From a virus, in IMG/VR virus record IMGVR_UViG_3300034257_000010, positions 1 through 34,402 of that record: a stretch of DNA of 34,402 nt; one strand, 5' to 3'. Shown one piece after another: positions 13,583-19,531 of the stretch. The stretch's first letter is position 1, and each line of letters starts with the position of its first letter. Below the pieces are notes generated by a model, which worked only from the letters and a program-made list of their open reading frames with translations, was not told where the DNA came from and ran no database searches. The position numbers and the translations under genes are program-made.

Positions 13583-13596
13583 GTATATATAAAGAT

Positions 13597-13764
13597 ATGA
13601 TTTACCCGGATATGACAAAAAAAGAAAGAAGTGAAGCGATATGGCACGATATACGAATGCTTATTTTTACTTTGGTTATTCTCTATTTTACCTTTCAAGG
13701 CTTATGGCACTTTCTTTTTAACATAATGACCGGGCGAACTAGCCTAATTTATATCAATAATTAA
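13597..13764 (+). CDS. One-helix membrane protein, 55 aa
   Basis: The ATG at 13597 is chosen; an in-frame TTG at 13573 would lie inside the promoter. Residues 1-20 are charged and helical; about 21-42 is a hydrophobic, aromatic helix (LIFTLVILYFTF then LWHFLF) expected to span the membrane; the last 10 are polar. It is the first gene after the second promoter and ends 2 bases before the next start. Possible roles include membrane takeover, but there is no direct evidence. Confidence 0.55.
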   Translation: MIYPDMTKKERSEAIWHDIRMLIFTLVILYFTFQGLWHFLFNIMTGRTSLIYINN

Positions 13765-13766
13765 CT

Positions 13767-14048
13767 ATGGATGTTTATAAAAGATTGGCGATTGAATTAG
13801 CTAAGCGAGACCGTAAAGGCTGGAAGTCTTATGGCAAGCCAATGACTAAATTTGACGGTAGGGATACCTTTCTTGATATGTACGAAGAGCTTTTAGACCT
13901 AGTTGTTTATTTTACTAAGCTCAAAATGGAAGAGGAGTTGCTAGGTTGCTCTTCTTGCCGGAAATTAAAACGAATTAATATATGTCTAAAACATACGAAT
14001 ATATCTGCATCCGGTGCCACAAAAAAAAGAAGTCTAAAGACCATTTAA
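13767..14048 (+). CDS. MazG-like small phage protein, 93 aa
   Basis: Residues about 20-56 (GKPMTKFDGRDTFLDMYEELLDL, read in two parts, then VVYFTKL) carry a D-x2-EELLDL helix resembling the metal-binding EExxD helices of all-alpha NTP pyrophosphatases of the MazG/dUTPase group, but only one of the usual helices is clear. The last 30 residues, with a C-x2-C pair, overlap the 13982 gene and look less conserved. Family assignment is tentative: either a very small MazG-like protein or another conserved phage protein. Confidence 0.5.
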   Translation: MDVYKRLAIELAKRDRKGWKSYGKPMTKFDGRDTFLDMYEELLDLVVYFTKLKMEEELLGCSSCRKLKRINICLKHTNISASGATKKRSLKTI

Positions 14049-14131
14049 AGTTGAGCTGTAATAAATGTTTAGCCTGGAGGAAGCCGGGGATTGGGCAGAT
14101 TGATATATTCGGGAATGTAGTTGACCGGTAG
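13982..14131 (+). CDS. Small zinc-ribbon protein, 49 aa
   Basis: From ATG 13982 to TAG 14129-14131, overlapping the end of the previous gene by 67 bases in another frame. C9-x2-C12 and C26-x2-C29 form a zinc ribbon separated by a Lys-rich segment (HKKKKSKDH). The C-terminus has a compact GIGQIDIFGN turn. The regular Cys pairs in this frame argue that it, rather than the tail of the preceding frame, is under selection in the overlap. Confidence 0.55.
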   Translation: MSKTYEYICIRCHKKKKSKDHLKLSCNKCLAWRKPGIGQIDIFGNVVDR

Positions 14132-14163
14132 ATAAACCGGGTTTAGAGAAATGATGAAAATTT

Positions 14164-14325
14164 ATGAGAATCAATACAACTTGGAAAACAATTAGAAAAC
14201 AAGCAACTTTAATTTATCAATTGAAGAAGTACTTTAAAGAAGAGAAATGGCTGGATATAGTTTTTGGTTTTGCTTTGGGGGTTGGATTTATGCTGTTGTT
14301 TTTAAAGGTGCAAATTTATTGGTAA
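14164..14325 (+). CDS. One-helix membrane protein, 53 aa
   Basis: Residues 1-30 are basic and amphipathic (TTWKTIRKQ, KKYFKEEKW), and residues about 31-50 are a hydrophobic Gly-containing helix (IVFGFALGVGFMLLFLKV). The N-terminal pattern NxWKTI is shared with the broken frame at 14451-14600, so the two are probably related copies. It is followed directly by a structured RNA element at 14331. Confidence 0.55.
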   Translation: MRINTTWKTIRKQATLIYQLKKYFKEEKWLDIVFGFALGVGFMLLFLKVQIYW

Positions 14326-14330
14326 TTTCT

Positions 14331-14427
14331 TTTTGAGGGGATACTAGCCGTTATTTTCTTGTCGGCTGTTGCTTAGGCAAGGCTGATATGACAAGCATGG
14401 GGATGTATGGCTAGCTATCCCTCAAAA
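14331..14427 (+). ncRNA. Structured intergenic RNA candidate I (about 97 nt)
   Basis: An 18-pair outer stem joins 14331-14349 (TTTTGAGGGGATACTAGCC) to 14409-14427 (GGCTAGCTATCCCTCAAAA), interrupted only by two single-base bulges. Inside, CTTGTC (14358-14363) pairs with GACAAG (14390-14395) and encloses TTGC-TTAG-GCAA (14369-14380). AGCCG (14346-14350) can alternatively pair with CGGCT (14363-14367). No open frame of note crosses it. It is not a tRNA: arm lengths and loops do not fit. Role unknown: a trans-acting RNA, a processing site or a DNA-level structure. Confidence 0.55.
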
Positions 14428-14450
14428 GTAAATAACTTTATCATAATACT

Positions 14451-14600
14451 ATGGCAATAACATTTTTTAATAATTGGAAAACAATAAAAGAATTTCATTT
14501 AATATAAATATCTTATAAACTCAATCCTATAGACGAAGATATATTGGTAGTAGTAATCTGTTTATTAGGTTTTGGGATGGTTTTAGTCTTTAATATTTAA
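14451..14600 (+). pseudogene. Broken small membrane-protein gene (in-frame stop)
   Basis: One frame from ATG 14451 to TAA 14600 would encode 49 residues, but a TAA at codon 19 interrupts it. Before the stop, NNWKTIKEF resembles the N-terminus of the 53-aa membrane protein at 14164; after it, a hydrophobic helix (ILVVVICLLGFGMVLVF) resembles its membrane segment. It therefore looks like a decayed copy. The second half alone could only be translated from a non-ATG start, or the whole by stop read-through. Confidence 0.45.
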
Positions 14601-14611
14601 CTCTTACTAAT

Positions 14612-14761
14612 ATGTCCCTAGACTCCAAAACCAAAGAACAAACCGATTATCTTTTTAATCAGATAGAACCTTTTTTAGGTGGAAAATGTTATGACATTGA
14701 TAAAGAAGATATTAAAAAAATAATCTATAAAACCTTGAAAGTTTTTAATCAAGGGAGGTAA
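14612..14761 (+). CDS. Hypothetical small protein, 49 aa
   Basis: From ATG 14612 to TAA 14759-14761. A soluble, helical, charged protein with one Cys (C26). Its last codons (KVFNQGR) fall in the first copy of the direct repeat that recurs at 14958, so its C-terminus is tied to the duplicated segment. A strong GGGAGG just inside its end is a Shine-Dalgarno match for what used to be a downstream start. Function unknown. Confidence 0.5.
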   Translation: MSLDSKTKEQTDYLFNQIEPFLGGKCYDIDKEDIKKIIYKTLKVFNQGR

Positions 14762-14792
14762 ATATATTGTTTATTGATGGTGGCAGTAAAAA
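14735..14792 (+). repeat. Direct repeat, copy 1
   Basis: This segment matches 14958-15010: TTGAAAGTTTTTAATCAAGG is identical in both, followed by RAGRTAAATATAT, GTTTA, GATG and CAGTAAAAA versions with small gaps. In copy 2 it forms the ribosome binding site and start of the 196-aa gene; here the start has become ATTG, leaving a short dead frame. The spacing of 223 bases brackets a structured element. Confidence 0.75.
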
Positions 14793-14947
14793 ATCCTTTT
14801 CGGAGCTAGGTTTAAGGAATAATGCGAAATGTCAAGTAATTCTTGGTGAATAGCATTAGACAACCACTCACACGCCGAAAAAAATAACTTGGTGGATATT
14901 TCATTAATATCTATTAGTCAGGGTGAAAATACGACTACTGCCTCCAT
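14777..14947 (+). ncRNA. Structured element II between direct repeats (about 170 nt)
   Basis: An outer stem, ATGGTGGCAGTA (14777-14788) with TACTGCCTCCAT (14936-14947), has 11 of 12 pairs. Inside are TTTTCGG (14797-14803) with CCGAAAA (14875-14881), nested AATGC/GCATT (14821-14825, 14853-14857) and CAAG/CTTG (14833-14836, 14842-14845), and a separate hairpin GATATT-TCATT-AATATC (14895-14911). It holds no gene of note. The closed multi-branch fold and flanking repeats suggest an inserted RNA or small mobile element; a degenerate group I-type intron is only one possibility. Confidence 0.45.
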
Positions 14948-14957
14948 TAGTAAATAA

Positions 14958-15010
14958 TTGAAAGTTTTTAATCAAGGAAGATAAATATATGTTTAAAGAT
15001 GCAAGTAAAA
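14958..15010 (+). repeat. Direct repeat, copy 2
   Basis: The second copy of the 14735-14792 segment. Here it supplies AAGGAAG as a ribosome binding site and the functional ATG at 14989 of the 196-aa gene, so this copy is probably the original or the one under selection. Confidence 0.75.
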
Positions 15011-15579
15011 ATTTAATTAATTACAAAGCTTTGGAACAAGAAGCGATGATGGAAGAAGCTATCGCAAGTGCGGAATTGGCGGGAGCGGATATGACAAAAC
15101 AAACTTGCGAGGCGTGCGAATTTATAAAATTAGGAAAATCTAATTTAAAGCATACTTGCGGTAAAGATATGCCAAAAGAAAAAACTGATTTTATAAAAAA
15201 GGTATTAAAAGAATTTAATGAGGAGTTTTACGAAAGTCATAATTGGCAAGAAGTTAATGACCACATTATTGACCTTTTAGCCGAGCAGAAGCAGGAGCTT
15301 AAAAAAGAATTCTTCGAGGTTATAGAATTTGAATTTAAAAAGGCAAAAAAGCAAGCCATTAAAGAATATCTAAAAACTGATGAAGGTAAATGCTATACCG
15401 ACTACGAAACGCTTAAAAAAATGGCGAGAGAAGATATTAAGCAGGAACTGTTGGATAAACTGCCGAAAGAAATTAGCGAAATTGAACATTATAAACACTT
15501 AGGAACTGAAGTTCAAGCCTATGATGAGGGATTTAATGACTGTCTTGAAGAAATAGCTAACCAAATTAAATCTCTATAA
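14989..15579 (+). CDS. Hypothetical helical protein with Cys cluster, 196 aa
   Basis: Not recognised. Residues 40-57 carry C40-x2-C43 and C57, perhaps with a histidine (H55) as fourth ligand of a zinc site. From about 60 onward the protein is a long, highly charged helix (many Lys and Glu), likely coiled coil. It has a good Shine-Dalgarno-like AAGGAAG. It opens the segment of larger genes leading to the replication cluster. It could bind nucleic acid or act as a scaffold; this is not provable here. Confidence 0.6.
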   Translation: MFKDASKNLINYKALEQEAMMEEAIASAELAGADMTKQTCEACEFIKLGKSNLKHTCGKDMPKEKTDFIKKVLKEFNEEFYESHNWQEVNDHIIDLLAEQKQELKKEFFEVIEFEFKKAKKQAIKEYLKTDEGKCYTDYETLKKMAREDIKQELLDKLPKEISEIEHYKHLGTEVQAYDEGFNDCLEEIANQIKSL

Positions 15580-15589
15580 TAAGAATTTT

Positions 15590-15679
15590 ATGAAAACCTT
15601 TATTAAAGATGTTTTATTAAGTCTAGCTCTTATTGGAGTAGCAATATTTGGTATCTGGTTTTGGAATAATAATATTTAA
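15590..15679 (+). CDS. One-helix membrane peptide, 29 aa
   Basis: From ATG 15590 to TAA 15679. Residues 1-7 are basic, 8-25 a hydrophobic helix (VLLSLALIGVAIFGIWFW), then NNNI. It starts 11 bases after the previous stop (AAGAATTTTATG). Peptides this small are easily spurious, but it is tightly packed and the stop-start spacing is natural. A membrane role only. Confidence 0.4.
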   Translation: MKTFIKDVLLSLALIGVAIFGIWFWNNNI

Positions 15680-15682
15680 AAT

Positions 15683-15769
15683 ATGAAACTTAATGAGGGC
15701 TGTTTAATTACTTTAAGTATGTTTATAAGTTTTATTATCTGTTTAATTTATATAATATGTACGAACTAA
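15683..15769 (+). CDS. One-helix membrane peptide, 28 aa
   Basis: From ATG 15683 to TAA 15769, 3 bases after the previous peptide gene. A short polar start, then a hydrophobic helix (LITLSMFISFIICLIYIIC) spanning most of the chain. It overlaps the start of the next gene by 13 bases, which would couple them. Together with the peptide before it, this resembles a pair of tiny membrane proteins, but no lysis or exclusion function can be shown. Confidence 0.4.
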   Translation: MKLNEGCLITLSMFISFIICLIYIICTN

Positions 15770-16338
15770 AAAAAGTTGATGCTAATGAAATAACTGCAGG
15801 GATGGTTGATGCTACTGTAATGATAAAAAAAACTTGGAAGGTTGAGCTAAGAGACGATTGTAAGGTTTGCGGCGGGCTGTTGCCCAATGCCAGATACCGA
15901 AGTTTTTGCTCGGCTAAATGCCGGAACAAGTTTTATAATAAAAAGAATCAGAAGAATAACACTGCTTGGCAACGAGCTCAACGGGATAAAAAGGCTAGCG
16001 AGCCTAGCCCGGATAAAGTACAATGTCTAATTTGCCATCGCTGGTATGTGCAAGTTTGCTCCCATGTTTGGGCTATCCATAAAATGACCGGTCGTAAGTA
16101 CCGGGAATATTTCGAACTGGAAGTTAAGCGTGGCGTGGTGCCTACTTGGTACCGGAAGTCGAAAGGCGAGCAGGCTATCGATAATGGAACTTTTAAGAAC
16201 TTGGAAGCCGGCGAAAAATTTAGATTTAAAAAAGGCGGTAAGGTGCCGGTCTATAAACGGTCGCAAATAACCATAGAAAGATTGAGAAAAAACATGGAAA
16301 AACTGCACACTTGCATGCCGACAGCGGATGGTGTATAA
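15757..16338 (+). CDS. MucR/Ros-like zinc-finger protein with FCS-type Cys motif, 193 aa
   Basis: Two zinc sites are visible. The first is C35-x2-C38 with SFC51SAKC55, an FCS-like arrangement. The second, C90-x2-C93-x9-H103-x4-H108 (VQCLICHRWYVQV, CSHVWAIHKMTGRKYREYF), is very like the Ros/MucR finger in which a C2H2 unit is followed by a conserved T-x4-YR segment. The C-terminus is basic. Ros/MucR proteins bind AT-rich DNA as regulators, so an early-to-middle transcription regulator is likely; an RNA-binding or replication accessory role is the alternative. It sits before the SSB-like gene. Confidence 0.65.
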   Translation: MYELKKVDANEITAGMVDATVMIKKTWKVELRDDCKVCGGLLPNARYRSFCSAKCRNKFYNKKNQKNNTAWQRAQRDKKASEPSPDKVQCLICHRWYVQVCSHVWAIHKMTGRKYREYFELEVKRGVVPTWYRKSKGEQAIDNGTFKNLEAGEKFRFKKGGKVPVYKRSQITIERLRKNMEKLHTCMPTADGV

Positions 16339-16379
16339 TAAGAATACATAATTTCTCTTGGTCGATAGGAATTAAAAAA

Positions 16380-16425
16380 TGGTAGTAATCTACCACTTAA
16401 TTAAATAATGATAGTATCAACTATC
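16380..16425 (+). promoter_or_regulatory. Tandem tetraloop hairpins in the SSB leader
   Basis: TGGTAG-TAAT-CTACCA (16380-16395) and GATAGT-ATCA-ACTATC (16410-16425) are two perfect 6-bp hairpins with 4-base loops. They end 15 bases before the ATG at 16441 and just before an AAAAGG ribosome-binding sequence. They could be a site for autogenous control of the single-stranded-DNA-binding protein, as known for other phage SSBs. Confidence 0.5.
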
Positions 16426-16440
16426 AAAAGGAAAAAATAT

Positions 16441-17052
16441 ATGGGATTAGATAACAGACAAGCTGGTAATTACATTACCGTACTGGCAGGTAAGCTCTGC
16501 CAACGAGTACCGGAAGGTACTGAAGGTGCAATCCAAAGGACTAATAAACTCGGTAATGTGGTATTTGAAAAGTTTTACGACAGTTTTACCGGTCGCTTAG
16601 TGGACATTAAAGTGCAAGACGGAACTTATGGCAAGACTTGGAACTTCGTTTTTGTGGATAAAGAAGAGCCGTACATTTTACAGCTCTCCTACTCGAACAG
16701 TTTTGCTACGGCGTTATTAAAGATTTTACCTAACATCGATTTGACTAAAGAGTTTAAAGTCTCTCCTAGTGTAAAGATGGTGGATGGTAAAAACAAGAGC
16801 ACGCTATTTATTAACCAGGACGGCAAGGCTTTAAAGCATGCTTACACCCGGGAAAATCCTAATGGTATGCCGGATATGGAACAGGTGACTGTTAAAGGCG
16901 TACTACAATGGGATGATACGAAGAGATTAATATTTTTACAGAACATGGTTGATACGGTTATTATGCCTAAACTATTGGGTGGTACAGGACCAGTGCAACC
17001 GGTCGCTGAAGCCCCGGCTGAAGAAGAATTTAATACTGAAGATGCTTTCTAA
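16441..17052 (+). CDS. ssb: Probable single-stranded DNA-binding protein, 203 aa
   Basis: Coats and protects single-stranded DNA and recruits replication partners. The body is beta rich with spaced aromatic and basic residues as in an OB fold (for example about 38-75), and the C-terminus is a Pro/Glu/Ala linker ending EEEFNTEDAF: an acidic tail with terminal Phe like E. coli SSB and T7 gp2.5. The start at 16441 is preferred over 16408 because an AAAAGG site lies 8 bases upstream and the earlier ATG falls in a hairpin. It precedes the primase-helicase and helicase genes. Assignment is by tail and context. Confidence 0.7.
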   Translation: MGLDNRQAGNYITVLAGKLCQRVPEGTEGAIQRTNKLGNVVFEKFYDSFTGRLVDIKVQDGTYGKTWNFVFVDKEEPYILQLSYSNSFATALLKILPNIDLTKEFKVSPSVKMVDGKNKSTLFINQDGKALKHAYTRENPNGMPDMEQVTVKGVLQWDDTKRLIFLQNMVDTVIMPKLLGGTGPVQPVAEAPAEEEFNTEDAF

Positions 17053-17065
17053 CAACTGAATATCC

Positions 17066-17182
17066 CCCTCTCGGTAATGTAGATTTAGTCGAGAGGGAGC
17101 TAACTGAAACAGCGTTTGTGTGGTAAAGGGTTTCTACATTCCCGGAGTCACTATCTCGCTGTTTTTGGTTAGCTCTTTCTCG
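17066..17182 (+). ncRNA. Two-state structured RNA upstream of primase gene (candidate riboswitch or replication RNA)
   Basis: Two exclusive folds share bases. Fold 1: CCCTCTCG (17066-17073) pairs with CGAGAGGG (17090-17097). Fold 2: 17090-17104 pairs with 17168-17182 over 15 continuous pairs (two G-U), extended after a small internal loop by AAACAGCG (17107-17114) with CGCTGTTT (17157-17164). In fold 1 the hairpin loop contains AATGTAGA (17076-17083), exactly complementary to TCTACATT (17133-17140), itself the loop of GGG/CCC (17128-17130, 17141-17143), giving an 8-bp kissing contact. It ends 16 bases before the primase ATG. No U-run follows. Confidence 0.65.
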
Positions 17183-17198
17183 ATTTAAACAAAAATGT

Positions 17199-19526
17199 AT
17201 GACAGAAAAATTTTTAACCTTCTTCCCTAATTGCAAGTTTAGATACTTGGATTTGTCAGGTGGAAATAAGCCTCCTATCTCTTCTGATACGCAAAAAGAT
17301 GAATTGAACAAGCAAGGTTATGACAGTTTCTTTACTCCCAATGGCTTTGCCGGTAATACTGCTACCAGAGATAACTGCATAAACCTATCAGCTTTTTATA
17401 TTGATATAGACCATAAATTATCTGAAGCTGAGATGGATGAGATTAAAAAAACCCTCGACCCGACTTTTATTATAAAGACGATGCAAGGCTTTCATTTTTA
17501 CTGGTTATTAGATGAACCTATTTTCAGAGCAGAAAATCCTGGTGATTGGGAGGCAATCGTGGCACGCTGGGAGCGGATAGAACAAGCAATCGTTAATGCA
17601 ATCCCTAACGCCGATAAAGCGGTTAAAGATATACCTAGAATATTACGGGTACCGGATACAATATATTTTAAGAAAACCGATGGCACTTTTAAGATAAAAG
17701 GAATTTACAAGAAGCCGGCGAATACTTACTCAATGGCTGAAGTTGAAGCCGTCTTCCCGTCGACCGCCCCGGCTACGGTTAATAGTTTAGCTACGACAAC
17801 TAATGATAGGATAAAGAAAATGGCTGATGCCGAAAGGGTTAATTTCTTTGAACGAGTCAATGAAGAGTTTCCGATTGAAGAGCGGGATAGTTTCCAGCGA
17901 TTAATCAATGCTCACCCGGATGCTTTGCTCCCCGGCACCGGGCGGAACACCACACTCCTGATTACTTCTTGCTTGATGAGGCAGGCTAAGTGGACTAAGA
18001 AACAAGCGATTGAACAGATTGAAAAAGTCGGTTGGTACGGGATGGAGAAGGAGCCGGGCGGTGCTAGAGAAATTTTAACTACAATCGATAGTGCTTTTAA
18101 CGGCAATTATACTTACTCGTATAAAAATGATGTTATATCTTTCAATATGTCCCCGATTGAAAATCAACGGATACAGCAAGCTTATGTTAAGGTAGCTAAG
18201 GACCGTAAAGACCAGGATAAGGTCCGTTTCTCAAACTACGAGCAGGAACTTTTGGTCAAACATCCACACCTCCGAAAAAATGAAATTGGGATAATTTTTC
18301 AGTACCGGGACGGTGTTTATAAAATGATGTCCGACCAGGATATTTCAGATTTGATATTACAGGGGCTTTATGATGATATGCTTTGGAATTATCGGACTAA
18401 TAAAAATGTCTCTGATAAGGTAGCTTGTTTGCTATCAATCATCCCCCTGTTAGTCGTGACTGATGATAAAGGTTATATCGCTAATGTAAAAAATGGACTG
18501 CTTAATATTTATACCAAGGAATTGATGCCTCACTCGCCGACCTTTGTTTCGCTTATCCAGTACCCGGTTGTTTATGACCCGGCGGCGACCGCCCCGGTTT
18601 GGGATAGGTGCGTCCATGAATGGATGAAAGGACCGGAATGGTCTATGAAAATTAAATTGCTAAAACAATTCTGCGGATATTGCTTATCTTCTTCAATGCT
18701 TTATGACCGGGCTTTATTTATGGTGGGAGACGGCGGAAATGGCAAGTCAACTTTCATTGATACCATTGCTATGGTCCTCGGACCGGATGCCACATCGCAC
18801 ATCGACCTGGAGGGACTTTACGATACCTTTGGCATGCACGGGCTGATAGGCAAGCGGTTGAACATCATTGAAGAAGTCCACGGTAATTATTACCAAAGCA
18901 ATAAACTGAAGAAGTTAATCTCTGGCGAACAAGTGACTATTGATATTAAATATAAACCTCAGTTTACTTTTCGACCGCAAGCTAAATTTGTTTTCTCGGT
19001 TAATATGCTCCCCAGGGTAGATGATACTTCCACCGCCACTGAACGCAGAATCCTAGCTGTACAATTTTTGAACAACTATCGGGAAAATCCTAACTATGAA
19101 CTCCGGTCTAGTGTAGGCTTATTAGCTCAAGAACTGTCTGGTATTTTAAATTGGATGGTTGCCGGAGCGATTGACCTGGCTAACGACAAAAAGTTTGTGA
19201 TTACTAATGAACAAACCAGGATACTGGATGAGTACCGGGAAGAAAATTCTTCGGTTGAAGGTTTTCTGTCTGAGTGCGTAATTTTGAATCCAACCACCAG
19301 TATTGAAACTCCGACACTTTACAACGAGTACAAGCGATGGAGTATGACTGACGGCGGGAGAAAAATAAAGTCTAAGATTACTTTTAACAAAGAGGTCCGG
19401 GCTTTCGGAGCTAAGGGAAAGCGGTTTACTTTCGAACCACGAGCTAGCGGTCATCTCGAAGCTAAGTTTGCTGGAATTGCTTTAAGTCCGCAGTGGATAG
19501 CCCAATGTCAGGCTTATTTAGCCTAA
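17199..19526 (+). CDS. AEP primase fused to SF3 (D5-like) helicase, 775 aa
   Basis: A replication enzyme that makes primers and unwinds DNA. The N-terminal archaeo-eukaryotic primase domain shows the catalytic YIDID (67-71), then FHFYW (98-102) and RILRVPDTIYF (148-158). The C-terminal superfamily 3 helicase has Walker A GDGGNGKST (510-518), Walker B LNIIEE (554-559), the motif C-like FSVNMLPRVDD (599-609) and arginines RR (616-617). A linker of about 300 residues joins them. Domain order and length match phage and plasmid primase-helicases. The start has the AAAAATGT-ATG leader and follows the structured RNA at 17066. It probably acts at the local origin with host polymerase. Confidence 0.9.
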   Translation: MTEKFLTFFPNCKFRYLDLSGGNKPPISSDTQKDELNKQGYDSFFTPNGFAGNTATRDNCINLSAFYIDIDHKLSEAEMDEIKKTLDPTFIIKTMQGFHFYWLLDEPIFRAENPGDWEAIVARWERIEQAIVNAIPNADKAVKDIPRILRVPDTIYFKKTDGTFKIKGIYKKPANTYSMAEVEAVFPSTAPATVNSLATTTNDRIKKMADAERVNFFERVNEEFPIEERDSFQRLINAHPDALLPGTGRNTTLLITSCLMRQAKWTKKQAIEQIEKVGWYGMEKEPGGAREILTTIDSAFNGNYTYSYKNDVISFNMSPIENQRIQQAYVKVAKDRKDQDKVRFSNYEQELLVKHPHLRKNEIGIIFQYRDGVYKMMSDQDISDLILQGLYDDMLWNYRTNKNVSDKVACLLSIIPLLVVTDDKGYIANVKNGLLNIYTKELMPHSPTFVSLIQYPVVYDPAATAPVWDRCVHEWMKGPEWSMKIKLLKQFCGYCLSSSMLYDRALFMVGDGGNGKSTFIDTIAMVLGPDATSHIDLEGLYDTFGMHGLIGKRLNIIEEVHGNYYQSNKLKKLISGEQVTIDIKYKPQFTFRPQAKFVFSVNMLPRVDDTSTATERRILAVQFLNNYRENPNYELRSSVGLLAQELSGILNWMVAGAIDLANDKKFVITNEQTRILDEYREENSSVEGFLSECVILNPTTSIETPTLYNEYKRWSMTDGGRKIKSKITFNKEVRAFGAKGKRFTFEPRASGHLEAKFAGIALSPQWIAQCQAYLA

Positions 19527-19531
19527 AAACT

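Noticed and set aside
13573-13596. TTG start of a longer form of the 55-aa membrane protein
   Set aside because: The TTG lies inside the 13554 promoter before its transcription start; the ATG at 13597 is the first usable one.
14331-14427. A tRNA or tmRNA gene
   Set aside because: The closing stem is 18 pairs and the inner arms and loops do not match cloverleaf geometry; no CCA end or T-loop pattern is present.
14767-14853. A short TTG-started frame after a strong GGGAGG site
   Set aside because: It is only 28 codons and its start is a damaged copy of the 14989 gene start; it probably lies in the duplicated or inserted element.
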